Source: Leuctra nigra (Eukaryota > Arthropoda > Insecta > Plecoptera > Leuctridae). From it: a stretch of 64,000 nucleotides of DNA. A program made the position numbers and the translations under genes. Within the stretch, counting starts at the first letter, position 1; each line of letters begins with the position of its first letter. Under the pieces are notes generated by a model that saw only the letters and a list, made by a program, of their open reading frames with translations, had not been told where the DNA came from and ran no database searches. The stretch covers positions 1 to 64,000 of the forward strand of contig CAKOGZ010000043.1 in the NCBI GenBank assembly GCA_934045905.1. The letters are read 5' to 3'. Below, in pieces: positions 1-8,392 of the stretch.

Positions 1-4
1 TTTC

Positions 5-157
5 TAAGGGCCGGTCTTTCAATACTCTTTTAAAGTCTCAATTAGCTGTTAACAGTTAGTTAGTACAAAATGCTGTCTTTCAATTGGTTGTTGCCATGAC
101 AATACAGTCCTAATCAACCGTTTAAAATTTAGCAGAGTATTGAAAGACTGGCCCTAA
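5..157. mobile_element. Short TIR element (MITE, Harbinger-like)
   Basis: The two ends are inverted copies over about 24 bp: GGGCCGGTCTTTCAATACTC at the left, and its near-complement at 134-154. Both are flanked by TAA (5-7 and 155-157), which fits a 3-bp target duplication of the PIF/Harbinger kind. The interior has no ORF. It lies about 10 bp past the stop codon of the minus-strand exon at 168-448, so it would sit in that gene's 3' UTR. Related ends occur near 27229 and 40535-40685. Confidence 0.75.
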
Positions 158-167
158 GGGTGGTATG

Positions 168-448
168 CTAAACTTTGATGATCGTGCAGGCTTTGTTAAG
201 AAGATTGTCAAGTTCTTCCCTCGTCTGGTCAGAGATACTCGAATTTCCCAATATTCCGAATTGCAAAAAAGGAAGCTGTGCCCTTACCAAATTAGGAGAC
301 GGTGAGTCGGTCACATGATCTTCAACCATGCCGTCAAGTTGGCTTGACGGGCCGGGCACAGCCGGATCGTCTTCAACCATGCCGTTAAGTTGGCTTGACG
401 GGCCGGGCACAGCAGGATCGTACGGTGTGTCGCTGTCTTGTTCAGTTT
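168..448 (-). CDS. Candidate C-terminal exon, unknown protein
   Basis: Not recognised. On the minus strand the frame is open from a possible 3' splice site (AATAAG, with AG at 450-449) to a TAG at 168-170, giving about 93 residues. The protein has an exact-length internal duplication: a 17-residue unit starting DPAVPGPSSQL and ending GMVED occurs twice with one substitution. A more ordinary tail follows, containing SDQTREELDNLLNKA and ending TIIKV. The base composition and Pro/Ser/acid-rich text look like real coding sequence next to AT-rich surroundings. The incoming phase needs one nucleotide from the previous exon. The exon at 2405-2662 would supply that only through a weaker alternative donor, so the link is unproven. 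The 51-bp repeat could be recent slippage. Confidence 0.45.
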
Positions 449-894
449 CTTATTGTTGTTGAAGAATATACAAATTAATACTTAACTAGCTGACCTGCCC
501 GGCGTTGCTCGTGCCGGAGGGTGGAGGCGTGGGGAGGGGGGGGGGGGGGTACTTGAGAGTAGAAATTCGGGAGATTGTTTCGTAAGTTTTATTATTATTA
601 CCCTAATAATGTCAAAATGTGAAATTATCTCTCGTACATTCTGCCTTTAAGCTGAATTTCTTCAATTAGAGGTGGTTTGGGGGAGGGGATGAGTAGCCTG
701 AAATGTGGGCAGGTTGACGTAGTACACGTCAAAATTTTATTGAGGTTGGTCAATGGTGTAGGAGAATATGGCCAAAAGTGTCAATTTAATTTTTTCAATA
801 GGGGGGGGGGGGGGTTCAATTAGGGGTGGTTTAGGGGAGGGGGTAAGTACCCTACGATGTGCGCAGGATCAGTTAGAATCTCCATACCAAATGT
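449..894. repeat. G-tracts and a degenerate direct repeat
   Basis: There is no gene here. Runs of 14 G occur at 536-549 and 801-814. A block of about 52 bp at 661-712, starting TTCAATTAGAGGTGGTTTGG, recurs with changes at 815-866. The sequence around 490-515 (CTGCCCGGCGTTGCTCGTG) looks like the end of an interspersed repeat. Confidence 0.6.
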
Positions 895-914
895 GGATAG
901 ATAGATAGATAGAT
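895..914. repeat. (ATAG)n microsatellite
   Basis: Five ATAG units in a row. Confidence 0.9.
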
Positions 915-1630
915 TGAAAACACCAAATTTAAATAATTTAAAAACAAAAATCTATAATTTCCGATACGATTGGAGACCATTCCCGTTAAAACCCAGTAGC
1001 TTTGAATATCTAATCCTTACGGGCATTAAATATTCAAAGCCAGTATTGTAACAAGTACATTTTCATGTACATTTTCCCACTAGGAGTCTGAACTGACCAA
1101 GCGGTTTTTCGACATTATTAGGATGTCAGGTTTCTCTAATATCTACACTGCAAGCTTTACGCGCAAGCTAACTCAGCCGATCTCACGATCAGACCGTGTG
1201 ATTAGCTGTACCTATTGATGCGACCATCGGGAGCATGCAATAGTCAGTCGAGTTCAGCCCAGGCTTCGAGTTAGTTCCACTCCATTCCGTCATGTAGGGT
1301 TTTTATAACATATTTTGTAGCACGTGGTAAAACTTAATAAAGTAGTATTCTATCTAAACTAATCAATTTGTAACAATGGGAACCATCGAACGCTCGTCCC
1401 AGCCAACTACCATCCCAAGTGTTACAGTAGTACTCAACCTTTTTGACTTGCGGGACAATAATACGAATTTGCTTTTGTTGGCGGACAGCATTTTTTTTTT
1501 AAAGTACAAAAATGCTCAGGTTCATTCCAGGCGCGTAGGAACTACTTTTATTATGGGGAGGGGGGGGGGATTGCGTCCACTCGGAAGAGGGGTCTGGGGG
1601 GCGACGCCCATCAGTTTAGCCCTATGTGGC
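915..1630. other. Unassigned intergenic or intronic DNA
   Basis: AT-rich sequence with one G-run (1559-1569) and no supported gene. The open frame at 1376-1720 is low-complexity and runs into a Helitron end, so it is not called. Confidence 0.5.
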
Positions 1631-1631
1631 G

Positions 1632-2345
1632 TTATTGAGCGAGCGAAGCGAGCGTCTCCTCTTGGCTCTTTTGGCACGGACCTCTGTTTTTTTTTGTTTG
1701 TTTTTGTTTTTGGCTGCTAATAGCAGATACACAGGTTGCACCGTTTCAGCGATCGAGCTGAAATTTTGCACACATGTAAAACCAACCTTCTCTGTTTGCA
1801 GACCCAAATTTTTTTGAAATCCATTCATTGGTTAAAATTTAAATAAATATCTCCTGATAGGCTGAAAAATGAAAACGGTCTTCGATCATTCTGACCAAAC
1901 TCATATTTTGGCTATACAGGTCAGAGTTTTTCTTCGATCGAGCTGAAATTTTGCACACATGTAGAGACAACCTTCTCTGTTTACAGACCCTAATTTTTTG
2001 GAAATCCATTGATTGGTTAAAATTTAAATAAATATCTCCTGATAGGCTGAAAAATGAAAATGGTCTTCGATAAATGTGATCAAACTCATATTTTGCATGA
2101 TCATTAAGACCAACATTGTCTCTTATTTTACAAATTTTCATCCCAATCAGTTAAGAACGTATGAACTTATTGACATATTTAATAGCTGTCAGCAATGAAG
2201 ATCGAAATGAATGTTTTCCAGTGCCAATTGAATTGAATCTGATTTGCTATATGTACCAGGGTGCTTAGATGATATTTTCAAGTTTCGATGAAAATCATAT
2301 GAAAATTATGTTGATCGAGTGGATCATATTTCAATTCATATTTCA
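1632..2345 (+). mobile_element. Non-autonomous Helitron-like element, 5' end present
   Basis: It starts with TATTGAGCGAGCGAAGCGAG, the 5' box shared with the copies ending near 38685 and 30030. A T-rich stretch follows, then two tandem blocks of about 190 bp beginning CGATCGAGCTGAAATTTTGC (near 1750 and 1936). The whole matches the inverse of 38030-38685 base for base over long stretches. The 3' hairpin and CTAG seen in other copies are missing; similarity fades near 2345. It carries no Rep/helicase ORF, so it would have to be moved in trans. Confidence 0.6.
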
Positions 2346-2404
2346 AGAACAAAGAATACCGTTAGTAATTGATACTTTTTAGTACCACGACAGATTAGTC
2401 TTAC

Positions 2405-2662
2405 CGGAGGGGCCTGCGCCACAAGAAGCGACTCTAGAGGTGGTGACAGGCTCGACTCCTTCGCAACGATCATTGACTCTTGGCCGGGGAACGTTATTGC
2501 TTCATCGACGAGCATCTTTGTGAACCCAGAAGCAAGAAGGAGAGCCATGACGGTGTAGCTTGGCCCCTGATTATTGCGGCTGCTTGCCGCAGCTTCAGGT
2601 TTCGAGCGTTCTTTCGACGGACCTTCTGGCGGCTGCTGTTGATCCAGAACGAACACATTTTT
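2405..2662 (-). CDS. Candidate internal exon, unknown protein
   Basis: Not recognised. The minus strand is open and GC-richer than its flanks, and ends at a strong 5' splice site (CCG|GTAAGA, phase 0). The text is Gln/Pro/Ser-rich at first (LDQQQPPEGPSKERSK), then more structured (ALLLASGFTKMLVDEAITF). The best 3' splice site is a weak AAG at 2665-2663 with no good pyrimidine tract. The end of a Helitron lies at 2676, so the natural acceptor may have been displaced. The incoming phase (0) agrees with the outgoing phase of the candidate exon at 5802-6027, so both could belong to one minus-strand gene. The open frame continues into the Helitron, which is probably chance. Confidence 0.4.
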
Positions 2663-2675
2663 CTTAAAAATTTTA

Positions 2676-3065
2676 CTAGGTAAACGCTCAGTGTACCTCG
2701 ATGAGCGAGCACGGGTACGTGCAAATTCTCGAACCGGACTAGCGTACACAAAGCACAGAAAACATAATATATAAAAGTATCTGCTTTTCATTGAAACGTG
2801 AAAAAGCATCTTAACACTCTGGTACATAAAGCAAATCAGATTCATGATGCAGTGGAAAAACAGTCATTTCCATACTTAATTTCTGACAGTTGTGAAAATT
2901 GTCAATAAGTGCATACGTTCTTAACTAATTGGGATGCAAATTTGTAAAATAAGAGACATTGGTGGTCTTAGGATCACGCAAAATATGAGTTTGATTAGAT
3001 TTATCCGAGACCATTTTAATTTTTCAACAGGTTATAATGAGATAATTAGATTGTTTTTAATGGTA
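2676..3065 (-). mobile_element. Helitron-like element, 3' end intact
   Basis: Read on the minus strand, the element ends in a GC-rich terminal box (GTGCTCGCTCATC to ACTGAGCG), then TTTACCTAG, and is followed by T. Hairpin plus CTAG, inserted next to T, is the Helitron 3' signature. The body at 2790-3065 matches 38035-38300, including the motif GTAAAATAAGAGACA. There is no ORF of its own. Confidence 0.65.
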
Positions 3066-3655
3066 TTCGAGTGGTACCACGTGACTAAACATATAAAACA
3101 CGAAATTGGCCAAACTATTGCACATAAGAGGAAGATAATGTATTTTCCTCATTCCATAAGTGATTCTTCAACCCACTTGGCCCTTTTCGACTCCAATATT
3201 ATGGTCCCGGAAATTTTTGGACGAAATATTGCTGTTGCAATCAAACAACTCCAGCGACCGCAATTATTACTCTAGAGACTTGCAAGTGGGCTCATTGTCT
3301 TTGTTATGAATAGGCGAAGATAACGACAAAGAGTTTTGTTTCAATAACTTTATTTGTACCCTGACCACAGGCAATACAAAATGAGGGGTTTAACGAAGAA
3401 AAATCCGGGACGTTCCGATTTAATTTTAGAAATATTGAAATACAAATTTAAAAAAAGGGATTTGTCGTTCTTTTCGTATATGTATTAAGATTATTCATGC
3501 CAAATGTCAGCTCTCTATGTTGAACGGTTATTGATTTGGGGCTATTCGTATGAATCGTATTTTACCCGTTTGGATCGTCCCGGATAATTTTTTGACTTTG
3601 CAAAATGAAGTGATTTCGCTGAATATCGGTCTCTACTAACATCTTCTTACTATAT
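3066..3655 (+). repeat. Dispersed repeat, two blocks
   Basis: Block one (about 3070-3325, from GGTACCACGTGACTAAACAT to TTGCAAGTGGGCTCATTGTC) recurs inverted at 38868-39092 and in diverged form at 12150-12415. Block two (about 3475-3655, with TTCATGCCAAATGTCAGC) recurs inverted at 36415-36583. The copies are diverged and non-coding. Class unknown. Confidence 0.6.
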
Positions 3656-4058
3656 TTGCCCTAAAATTAAAATCTCATACCCTCCCTAGAATCCCCTTAA
3701 GAAGGTCCAGTATTGAAACAGCAGAAAATGGCGATTTCTGAGTTACAACCATAACCCTCTGGCGGTGCGCTGGATATCAGTGTTTCACAACCCTTAGAAC
3801 AGAGACTTATAGACTCTGGTGGTGTCACTAACCTGTTTCGATACCAGGCAAGTACAGGTCGGACAGTGCTTTGCCACTGCTTGGTTTGTCTTGGGTGGAT
3901 CAATGAAACGTACAACTTTGGGTACGTTTGCACTCCTCTTGGGAAATAGATCTGCTGAACGAACGCGAATTATTATCAGTGTAGAAAAAGGTTTAAGTTA
4001 ATTGCACACCTACGGTCACATAAATTGCTTGCGAAATTCTAAGTTATTTTTCAAAACT
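3656..4058. other. Unassigned sequence
   Basis: Apparently single-copy in this window. Short open frames on both strands (3697-3933 minus, 3819-4001 plus) have no splice or domain support. Confidence 0.4.
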
Positions 4059-4059
4059 T

Positions 4060-4438
4060 GATTATCTCGACCACAACACTTAGTTAAATGTAGGTGTGAA
4101 GCATGTGGGATTGCTGGGATTGATTATCTCGACCACAACACTTAGTTAAATGCAGGTGTGAAGCATGTGGGATTGCTGGGATTGATTATCTCGACCACAA
4201 CACTTAGTTAAATGCAGGTGTGAAGCATGTGGGATTGCTGGGATTGATTATCTCGACCACAACACTTAGTTAAATGCAGGTGTGAAGCATGTGGGATTGC
4301 TGGGATTGATTATCTCGACCACAACACTTAGTTAAATGTAGGTGTGAAGCATGTGGGATTGCTGGGATTGATTATCTCGACCACAACACTTAGTTAAATG
4401 CAGGTGTGAAGCATGTGGGATTGCTGGGATTGATTATC
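4060..4438. repeat. 62-bp minisatellite, 6 copies
   Basis: The unit begins GATTATCTCGACCACAACAC and restarts at 4060, 4122, 4184, 4246, 4308 and 4370, exactly 62 bp each time. Almost the only difference is TGTAGG versus TGCAGG. The last partial unit runs into an AACC microsatellite at 4440-4457. Confidence 0.95.
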
Positions 4439-4729
4439 ATAACCAACCAACCAACCACCTCATATTATTATTTATCCATTTATCAAGTAATTCGAGATCC
4501 AACTTAGTCGTTTGCCGTCATCTTTACTGCCCGAGGGTGTGCACAATATTTTGAAACATATACATTTTTATAGTTTTTCATACTCTATAGTCCTATATTT
4601 TTATACCCTATTAGGTATATATTTCTTTATATATTGTTTATTTATATAGTTTTGCTTACCATTGGAATGCGGGCTTTGGTCTTCGACCTCGTTGGTCAAA
4701 GGCGGTGCATTTGAGCTGCCTTGTGCAGG

Positions 4730-4776
4730 CTGTAACAGGAAAACGCTCTGTGTAACGCGTTGATAAGCGAGCCTTC
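4730..4776 (-). mobile_element. Helitron 3'-end relic
   Basis: AACAGGAAAACGCTCTGTGT followed by AACGCGTTGATAAGCGAGCC matches the terminal hairpin box seen at 2676, 27342, 36584 and 39319. The terminal CTAG has become CTGT. The rest of the element is not recognisable. Confidence 0.5.
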
Positions 4777-5801
4777 GTACACAAGATGGCGGCCAATATC
4801 TCAGCTCTCCTCTTTATCTGATTTAAATTCCTTTTATTTTAAAAATTCCACCCAACAATAATTCAAATAGGCTTAAACTATTTTAAACGAAACAGCAAAA
4901 GTCATCTGTAATTTTAAATATCGTAAAAAATTAGAATAATCCCCGTTTGTGTCGAATAGAAATTCCGTAAATTCCAAATCACACTGTACAATTCAATTTC
5001 TAGTCAATTAAATAGCGTTTTGTGTGGAACTCTGAAATCCGATTGGCTTGAATACAAATTTAATTGTTAAGTGTGATCTTTGGAAAACACAACAAATATG
5101 TCGTAGCTCATAGCAACCACTGATATCAAGGTACTTACACTTCGTAGCAACCTGAATTCACTCGTAACATAAAATACTAAATTCATACATACATTATTTT
5201 TTAGCACATTTATTCTATGAAGAATGATGGTTTCCCGTCAAATGTAAAAAGTTTTGGACGAGAAGGTTTTGAAACTACTTATTCTGTGACATCATAGTCA
5301 TCAACAGTCAACAACTATAGTCAAGAAATCGAAAGTTAATTTTGTATAGCATAGATGTATTCAATATTTTGTTACGTTATTAATAAAATTATTTTGTTGT
5401 CTTTCTGGAACACATTCTCTATCGTTTAAAAGAGCTGAATTGTGATTTTGATGTTATTTTCCCATTCATTTATTGGCCATATTGTAGGTATCCACTGACA
5501 AACATGTATGTTTTTATTTGTTAACATATACACACATATGTTAACATGTGTTAGCCTATATTTTTATTTTATGCTTTTCTTACTTTTTTTACAAGAAGAC
5601 ATTCAAGGTACCTATAGAATGAAATTCTTAATGATTTTTACCGTGTTTACGTTTCTTGTTAGAAGCAAAAAACTAAAGCGTCGGTCTTATTGTATCCGGT
5701 TATCCTGTATCAAGAAGCAATGAATTCTAAGTGATATGGACGCGTTAATGTTGTCCGTTAATCCTTATCACTTTTACTTACAGATGATAGTATTTAGTTA
5801 C
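4777..5801. other. AT-rich intron or intergenic DNA
   Basis: No gene, RNA or clear repeat seen. Confidence 0.4.
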
Positions 5802-6027
5802 CTGTGTCCCTTGTTCTTCAACTGACTCAATATCAGGAGCTCGTGGGCTGATCTTAAACGCTAATCCAGAGATGTCAAAATCAGTCATCCCGTCTTGGGC
5901 CGACCACTGACGGCATCGACTCAATCGGCTGCAACGCTCGTGGTTCTCTATCGTGTAGACCAGCACGCTGCATCCACGGCGTTCTTGGCAGTGCATTACT
6001 AAGTCTTCGAACTCCTCAATGAAGAGC
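5802..6027 (-). CDS. Candidate internal exon, unknown protein
   Basis: Not recognised. The minus strand reads through 75 codons between a 3' splice site (AATGTCAG, AG at 6029-6028) and a good 5' splice site (CAG|GTAACT, GT at 5801-5800). It enters with one nucleotide before the first full codon and leaves in phase 0. It starts LFIEEFEDLVMHCQERRGCS and is Cys- and Arg-rich in the middle (ERCSRLSRCRQW), then acidic and polar. It is GC-richer than the surrounding AT-rich DNA. The outgoing phase fits the candidate exon at 2405-2662. A frameless upstream stop (TGA) just before the exon supports the chosen acceptor. The family is unknown. Confidence 0.5.
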
Positions 6028-6720
6028 CTGACATTGCGTCAATGTTGTGCTGAAATATAGGTACGCAAGAGTAATTTTAGACCATCATCTAGCAGTCGAA
6101 ATACGGTGTTTAATTTTCTTTTAATATTTCGTTTCTCAATTCTTTAGTTTGGGTTTAATTAAATTACATACTCTCTTTTGAACGTTTCACAAACTATTTT
6201 TATTTGATATCTCTATATTTATATATTATATTTCTATATATAAGAAGAATATGCAGTAAAGTAGTTAATAAGTTTTCATTAGTCCTCATAGAAATTAGTT
6301 TATTACAAGTAGGTCGAGTCCAACAGTTGTTTTTTTTATTTTTTTCTATTGTACCTGGTGGATTCTTTGTGAAATGTTTTGATTTTTTGTAAGCTTGTTG
6401 GATAATGTTTTTCAATTGTTAGTTGTTTGTTTTTGCCTGCCAAACTCCTGATGAAGCTCACTGAAAAGAGGGCGAAATATAGAGATTTCAAATAAAAGTA
6501 CCTAGTTTGTATATATATATTGTTGGATTCAGAAAACTCAAAAAATAACGCAAATTTATTTTATTGTTTACCAATATGCAGATTTCTGACGTCACACTTA
6601 TTTGGCCGAAGTCGAAATTTTGAAGCGGGTTCAAATCCATTTGCAAAACCTTCGTATTGTATAATTGCTCGTACTTATATAGAATCTCAAATGTTCAATT
6701 AAATATATTTTATATTGAAA
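6028..6720. other. AT-rich flank of LINE copy 1
   Basis: No gene. A block at about 6565-6630 (CTGACGTCACACTTATTTGG) has an inverted, diverged match at 11664-11738, on the other side of the LINE. Confidence 0.4.
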
Positions 6721-7012
6721 AGAAACCACGAGACCGTGGTTTGACACAGTTGTGAGGTAGAACTGCTGCTGAATTTATTGTATTTTATGGAAATGCAGCT
6801 TTGTTTGTGATTTGAAGTAACAGCAACATTGTAAGGAAAGGCAAGAGGAACAATCTGAGGTAAAAATCGTGAAAATTAAATGTTGTTTGGTTATATTTTA
6901 ATGCCAATATAAATTCATTTAGTTTCACTGATTAGAATTTCTTGTGAGATAAAGGAACATTATGTTTCACGGGGACGTGGATTGCGATTTCTTAAGTCAA
7001 GGTCACTAGAAC

Positions 7013-8392
7013 ATGGAGAGGAATTTACGATCTAAAGAGAAGGGAGTTTTGAGTGCGAAGAAGGACAAGAACAGCAGAAGAAGCAGAAAGATGGATACTT
7101 CACTAGGAAACGAAGTGGACAAACAGCAAGTGCGAGTAAAGCATGTGAGTAAATCGAAATCGTTGTTGTTAGGACCGCAATATGATCATGATTTCTTGGT
7201 GACAGAGGTTAAGGAAATGAGAGAAGAAATGAAGGAGCTTAGAACTGAGGTGAAAGAACTTAGGAAGAAGTCAGAAAGGGAAGAGAATGAAGTTTGTGAC
7301 ATGTTTGGAGAAGTAATAGTATGGGAAATGGAAATGGAGGAAAAGGTTAAACATTTGAATGAAATGTTATGTTTGAATGAAAGAGAAAATCGAGTAGCAT
7401 GTGTGCAGATAGCAGTTTGGAAAGAAGAGATTGAACATAAAAACCACAAGATCTTGATGGAAATAGACCGATTAGAACAAGAAAATATTGCAGATCAAGT
7501 TGAAGAGATTAAGAGGAGGGAAGCTGAGTGTGCAGATAGTATGGATATCAGAATGAAAGGTTTTGAAGAAATGAAGGAGATGGTTGATAGGTCTGGAAGA
7601 AAAGAGCAGCAGGAAGGACAACAACAACAACAACATCGGAGAATAGTAACAAAAAAGAAAGCAGAACAAAACAACACAGTAGAAGGAGAAAATAGCATGA
7701 TGACTGAGAACGATATATGTATTCATGGACAAGACGATCAAGATTATGAAGAAAAAGAGAAGAGCCAGGGGAAGAGGAGTGAAGAAAATGAAAAGTCGTA
7801 TGAGGAGCACGATGACACGAGATCGTCTGACTCAGGACTCAGGACTCAGTCGATTTTGTTGGTTGGAGATGTAAGTGGTAGTGAAGCCTGGGTTTTCTCT
7901 CTAGGGGAAGGGTGTTACGTAAGAAGAGATCCCGGAATAAGAATCAGAGAAATGTCTGCGCGAATTGAAGAGGGATACTATGAAAAACATAGTAATCTGA
8001 AGAAAGTAATTTTCCAGTTAGGAAATATTGAAGTTTGGACACGAATGGATAATGGGGAGATAATGGAGGATTTTGGGGGTTTGATGGAGGTGTCTAGAAG
8101 CTTTTTTGGTCCAAATATAAAAATAGTTATTGTGGGACTACTAAGTAACTATTCAGACTACTCAGCCAATTTGAATAAAGGTTTGAAAAAGTTGGTGAAG
8201 GAGAATGAGGGGGAGTTTATTGAATTAGACTTCACGCCAGGGTTCATGATGGACAGAAGGAAGTGGGCCCGAGAAGTTGGGAGAAAGCTGAAAAATATGC
8301 TGGTTGAGGAGAAGGTGGTTACCAAGAAGAATGTATGGACTCAGTCGAAGCGGGTTTTTCGGACAAGTTGGTTTTCAAGGAGAATATTGTAG
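7013..8392 (+). CDS. LINE ORF1: coiled coil plus decayed SGNH-like domain
   Basis: 459 residues. ORF1 proteins of LINEs bind the element's RNA and help form the ribonucleoprotein. Residues 1-50 are basic. Residues about 58-195 are charged and heptad-like, a long coiled coil for multimerisation. A Gln run (200-207) and an acidic linker follow. Residues 280-430 resemble an SGNH/GDSL hydrolase fold: ILLVGD (281-286), PGIRIREM (307-314), VIFQLGNIEVW (332-342), a strand IVIVGLL (371-377), and a closing segment DRRKWAREVG (414-423). The catalytic positions look lost: GDV for GDS, GNIE for GxND, and no DxxH. Family knowledge: CR1-type ORF1 proteins carry an active esterase. Inference: here the fold may serve binding only. 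The start ATG is the first in a long open frame. The last 58 nt overlap ORF2. Confidence 0.8.
   Translation: MERNLRSKEKGVLSAKKDKNSRRSRKMDTSLGNEVDKQQVRVKHVSKSKSLLLGPQYDHDFLVTEVKEMREEMKELRTEVKELRKKSEREENEVCDMFGEVIVWEMEMEEKVKHLNEMLCLNERENRVACVQIAVWKEEIEHKNHKILMEIDRLEQENIADQVEEIKRREAECADSMDIRMKGFEEMKEMVDRSGRKEQQEGQQQQQHRRIVTKKKAEQNNTVEGENSMMTENDICIHGQDDQDYEEKEKSQGKRSEENEKSYEEHDDTRSSDSGLRTQSILLVGDVSGSEAWVFSLGEGCYVRRDPGIRIREMSARIEEGYYEKHSNLKKVIFQLGNIEVWTRMDNGEIMEDFGGLMEVSRSFFGPNIKIVIVGLLSNYSDYSANLNKGLKKLVKENEGEFIELDFTPGFMMDRRKWAREVGRKLKNMLVEEKVVTKKNVWTQSKRVFRTSWFSRRIL

Noticed and set aside
1212..1293. An 82-nt minus-strand mini-exon starting with ATG and ending ATAG|GTACAG
   Set aside because: Its phase would fit the exon at 168-448, but there is no acceptor upstream, and an in-frame stop lies just before the ATG. 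Too weak to call.
2336..2845. A single 169-codon minus-strand ORF
   Set aside because: More than half lies in a Helitron and past a strong donor; only the 2405-2662 part is kept as an exon candidate.
4060..4438. CRISPR-like spacing of direct repeats
   Set aside because: The 62-bp units are contiguous with no unique spacers, and the sequence is eukaryotic.
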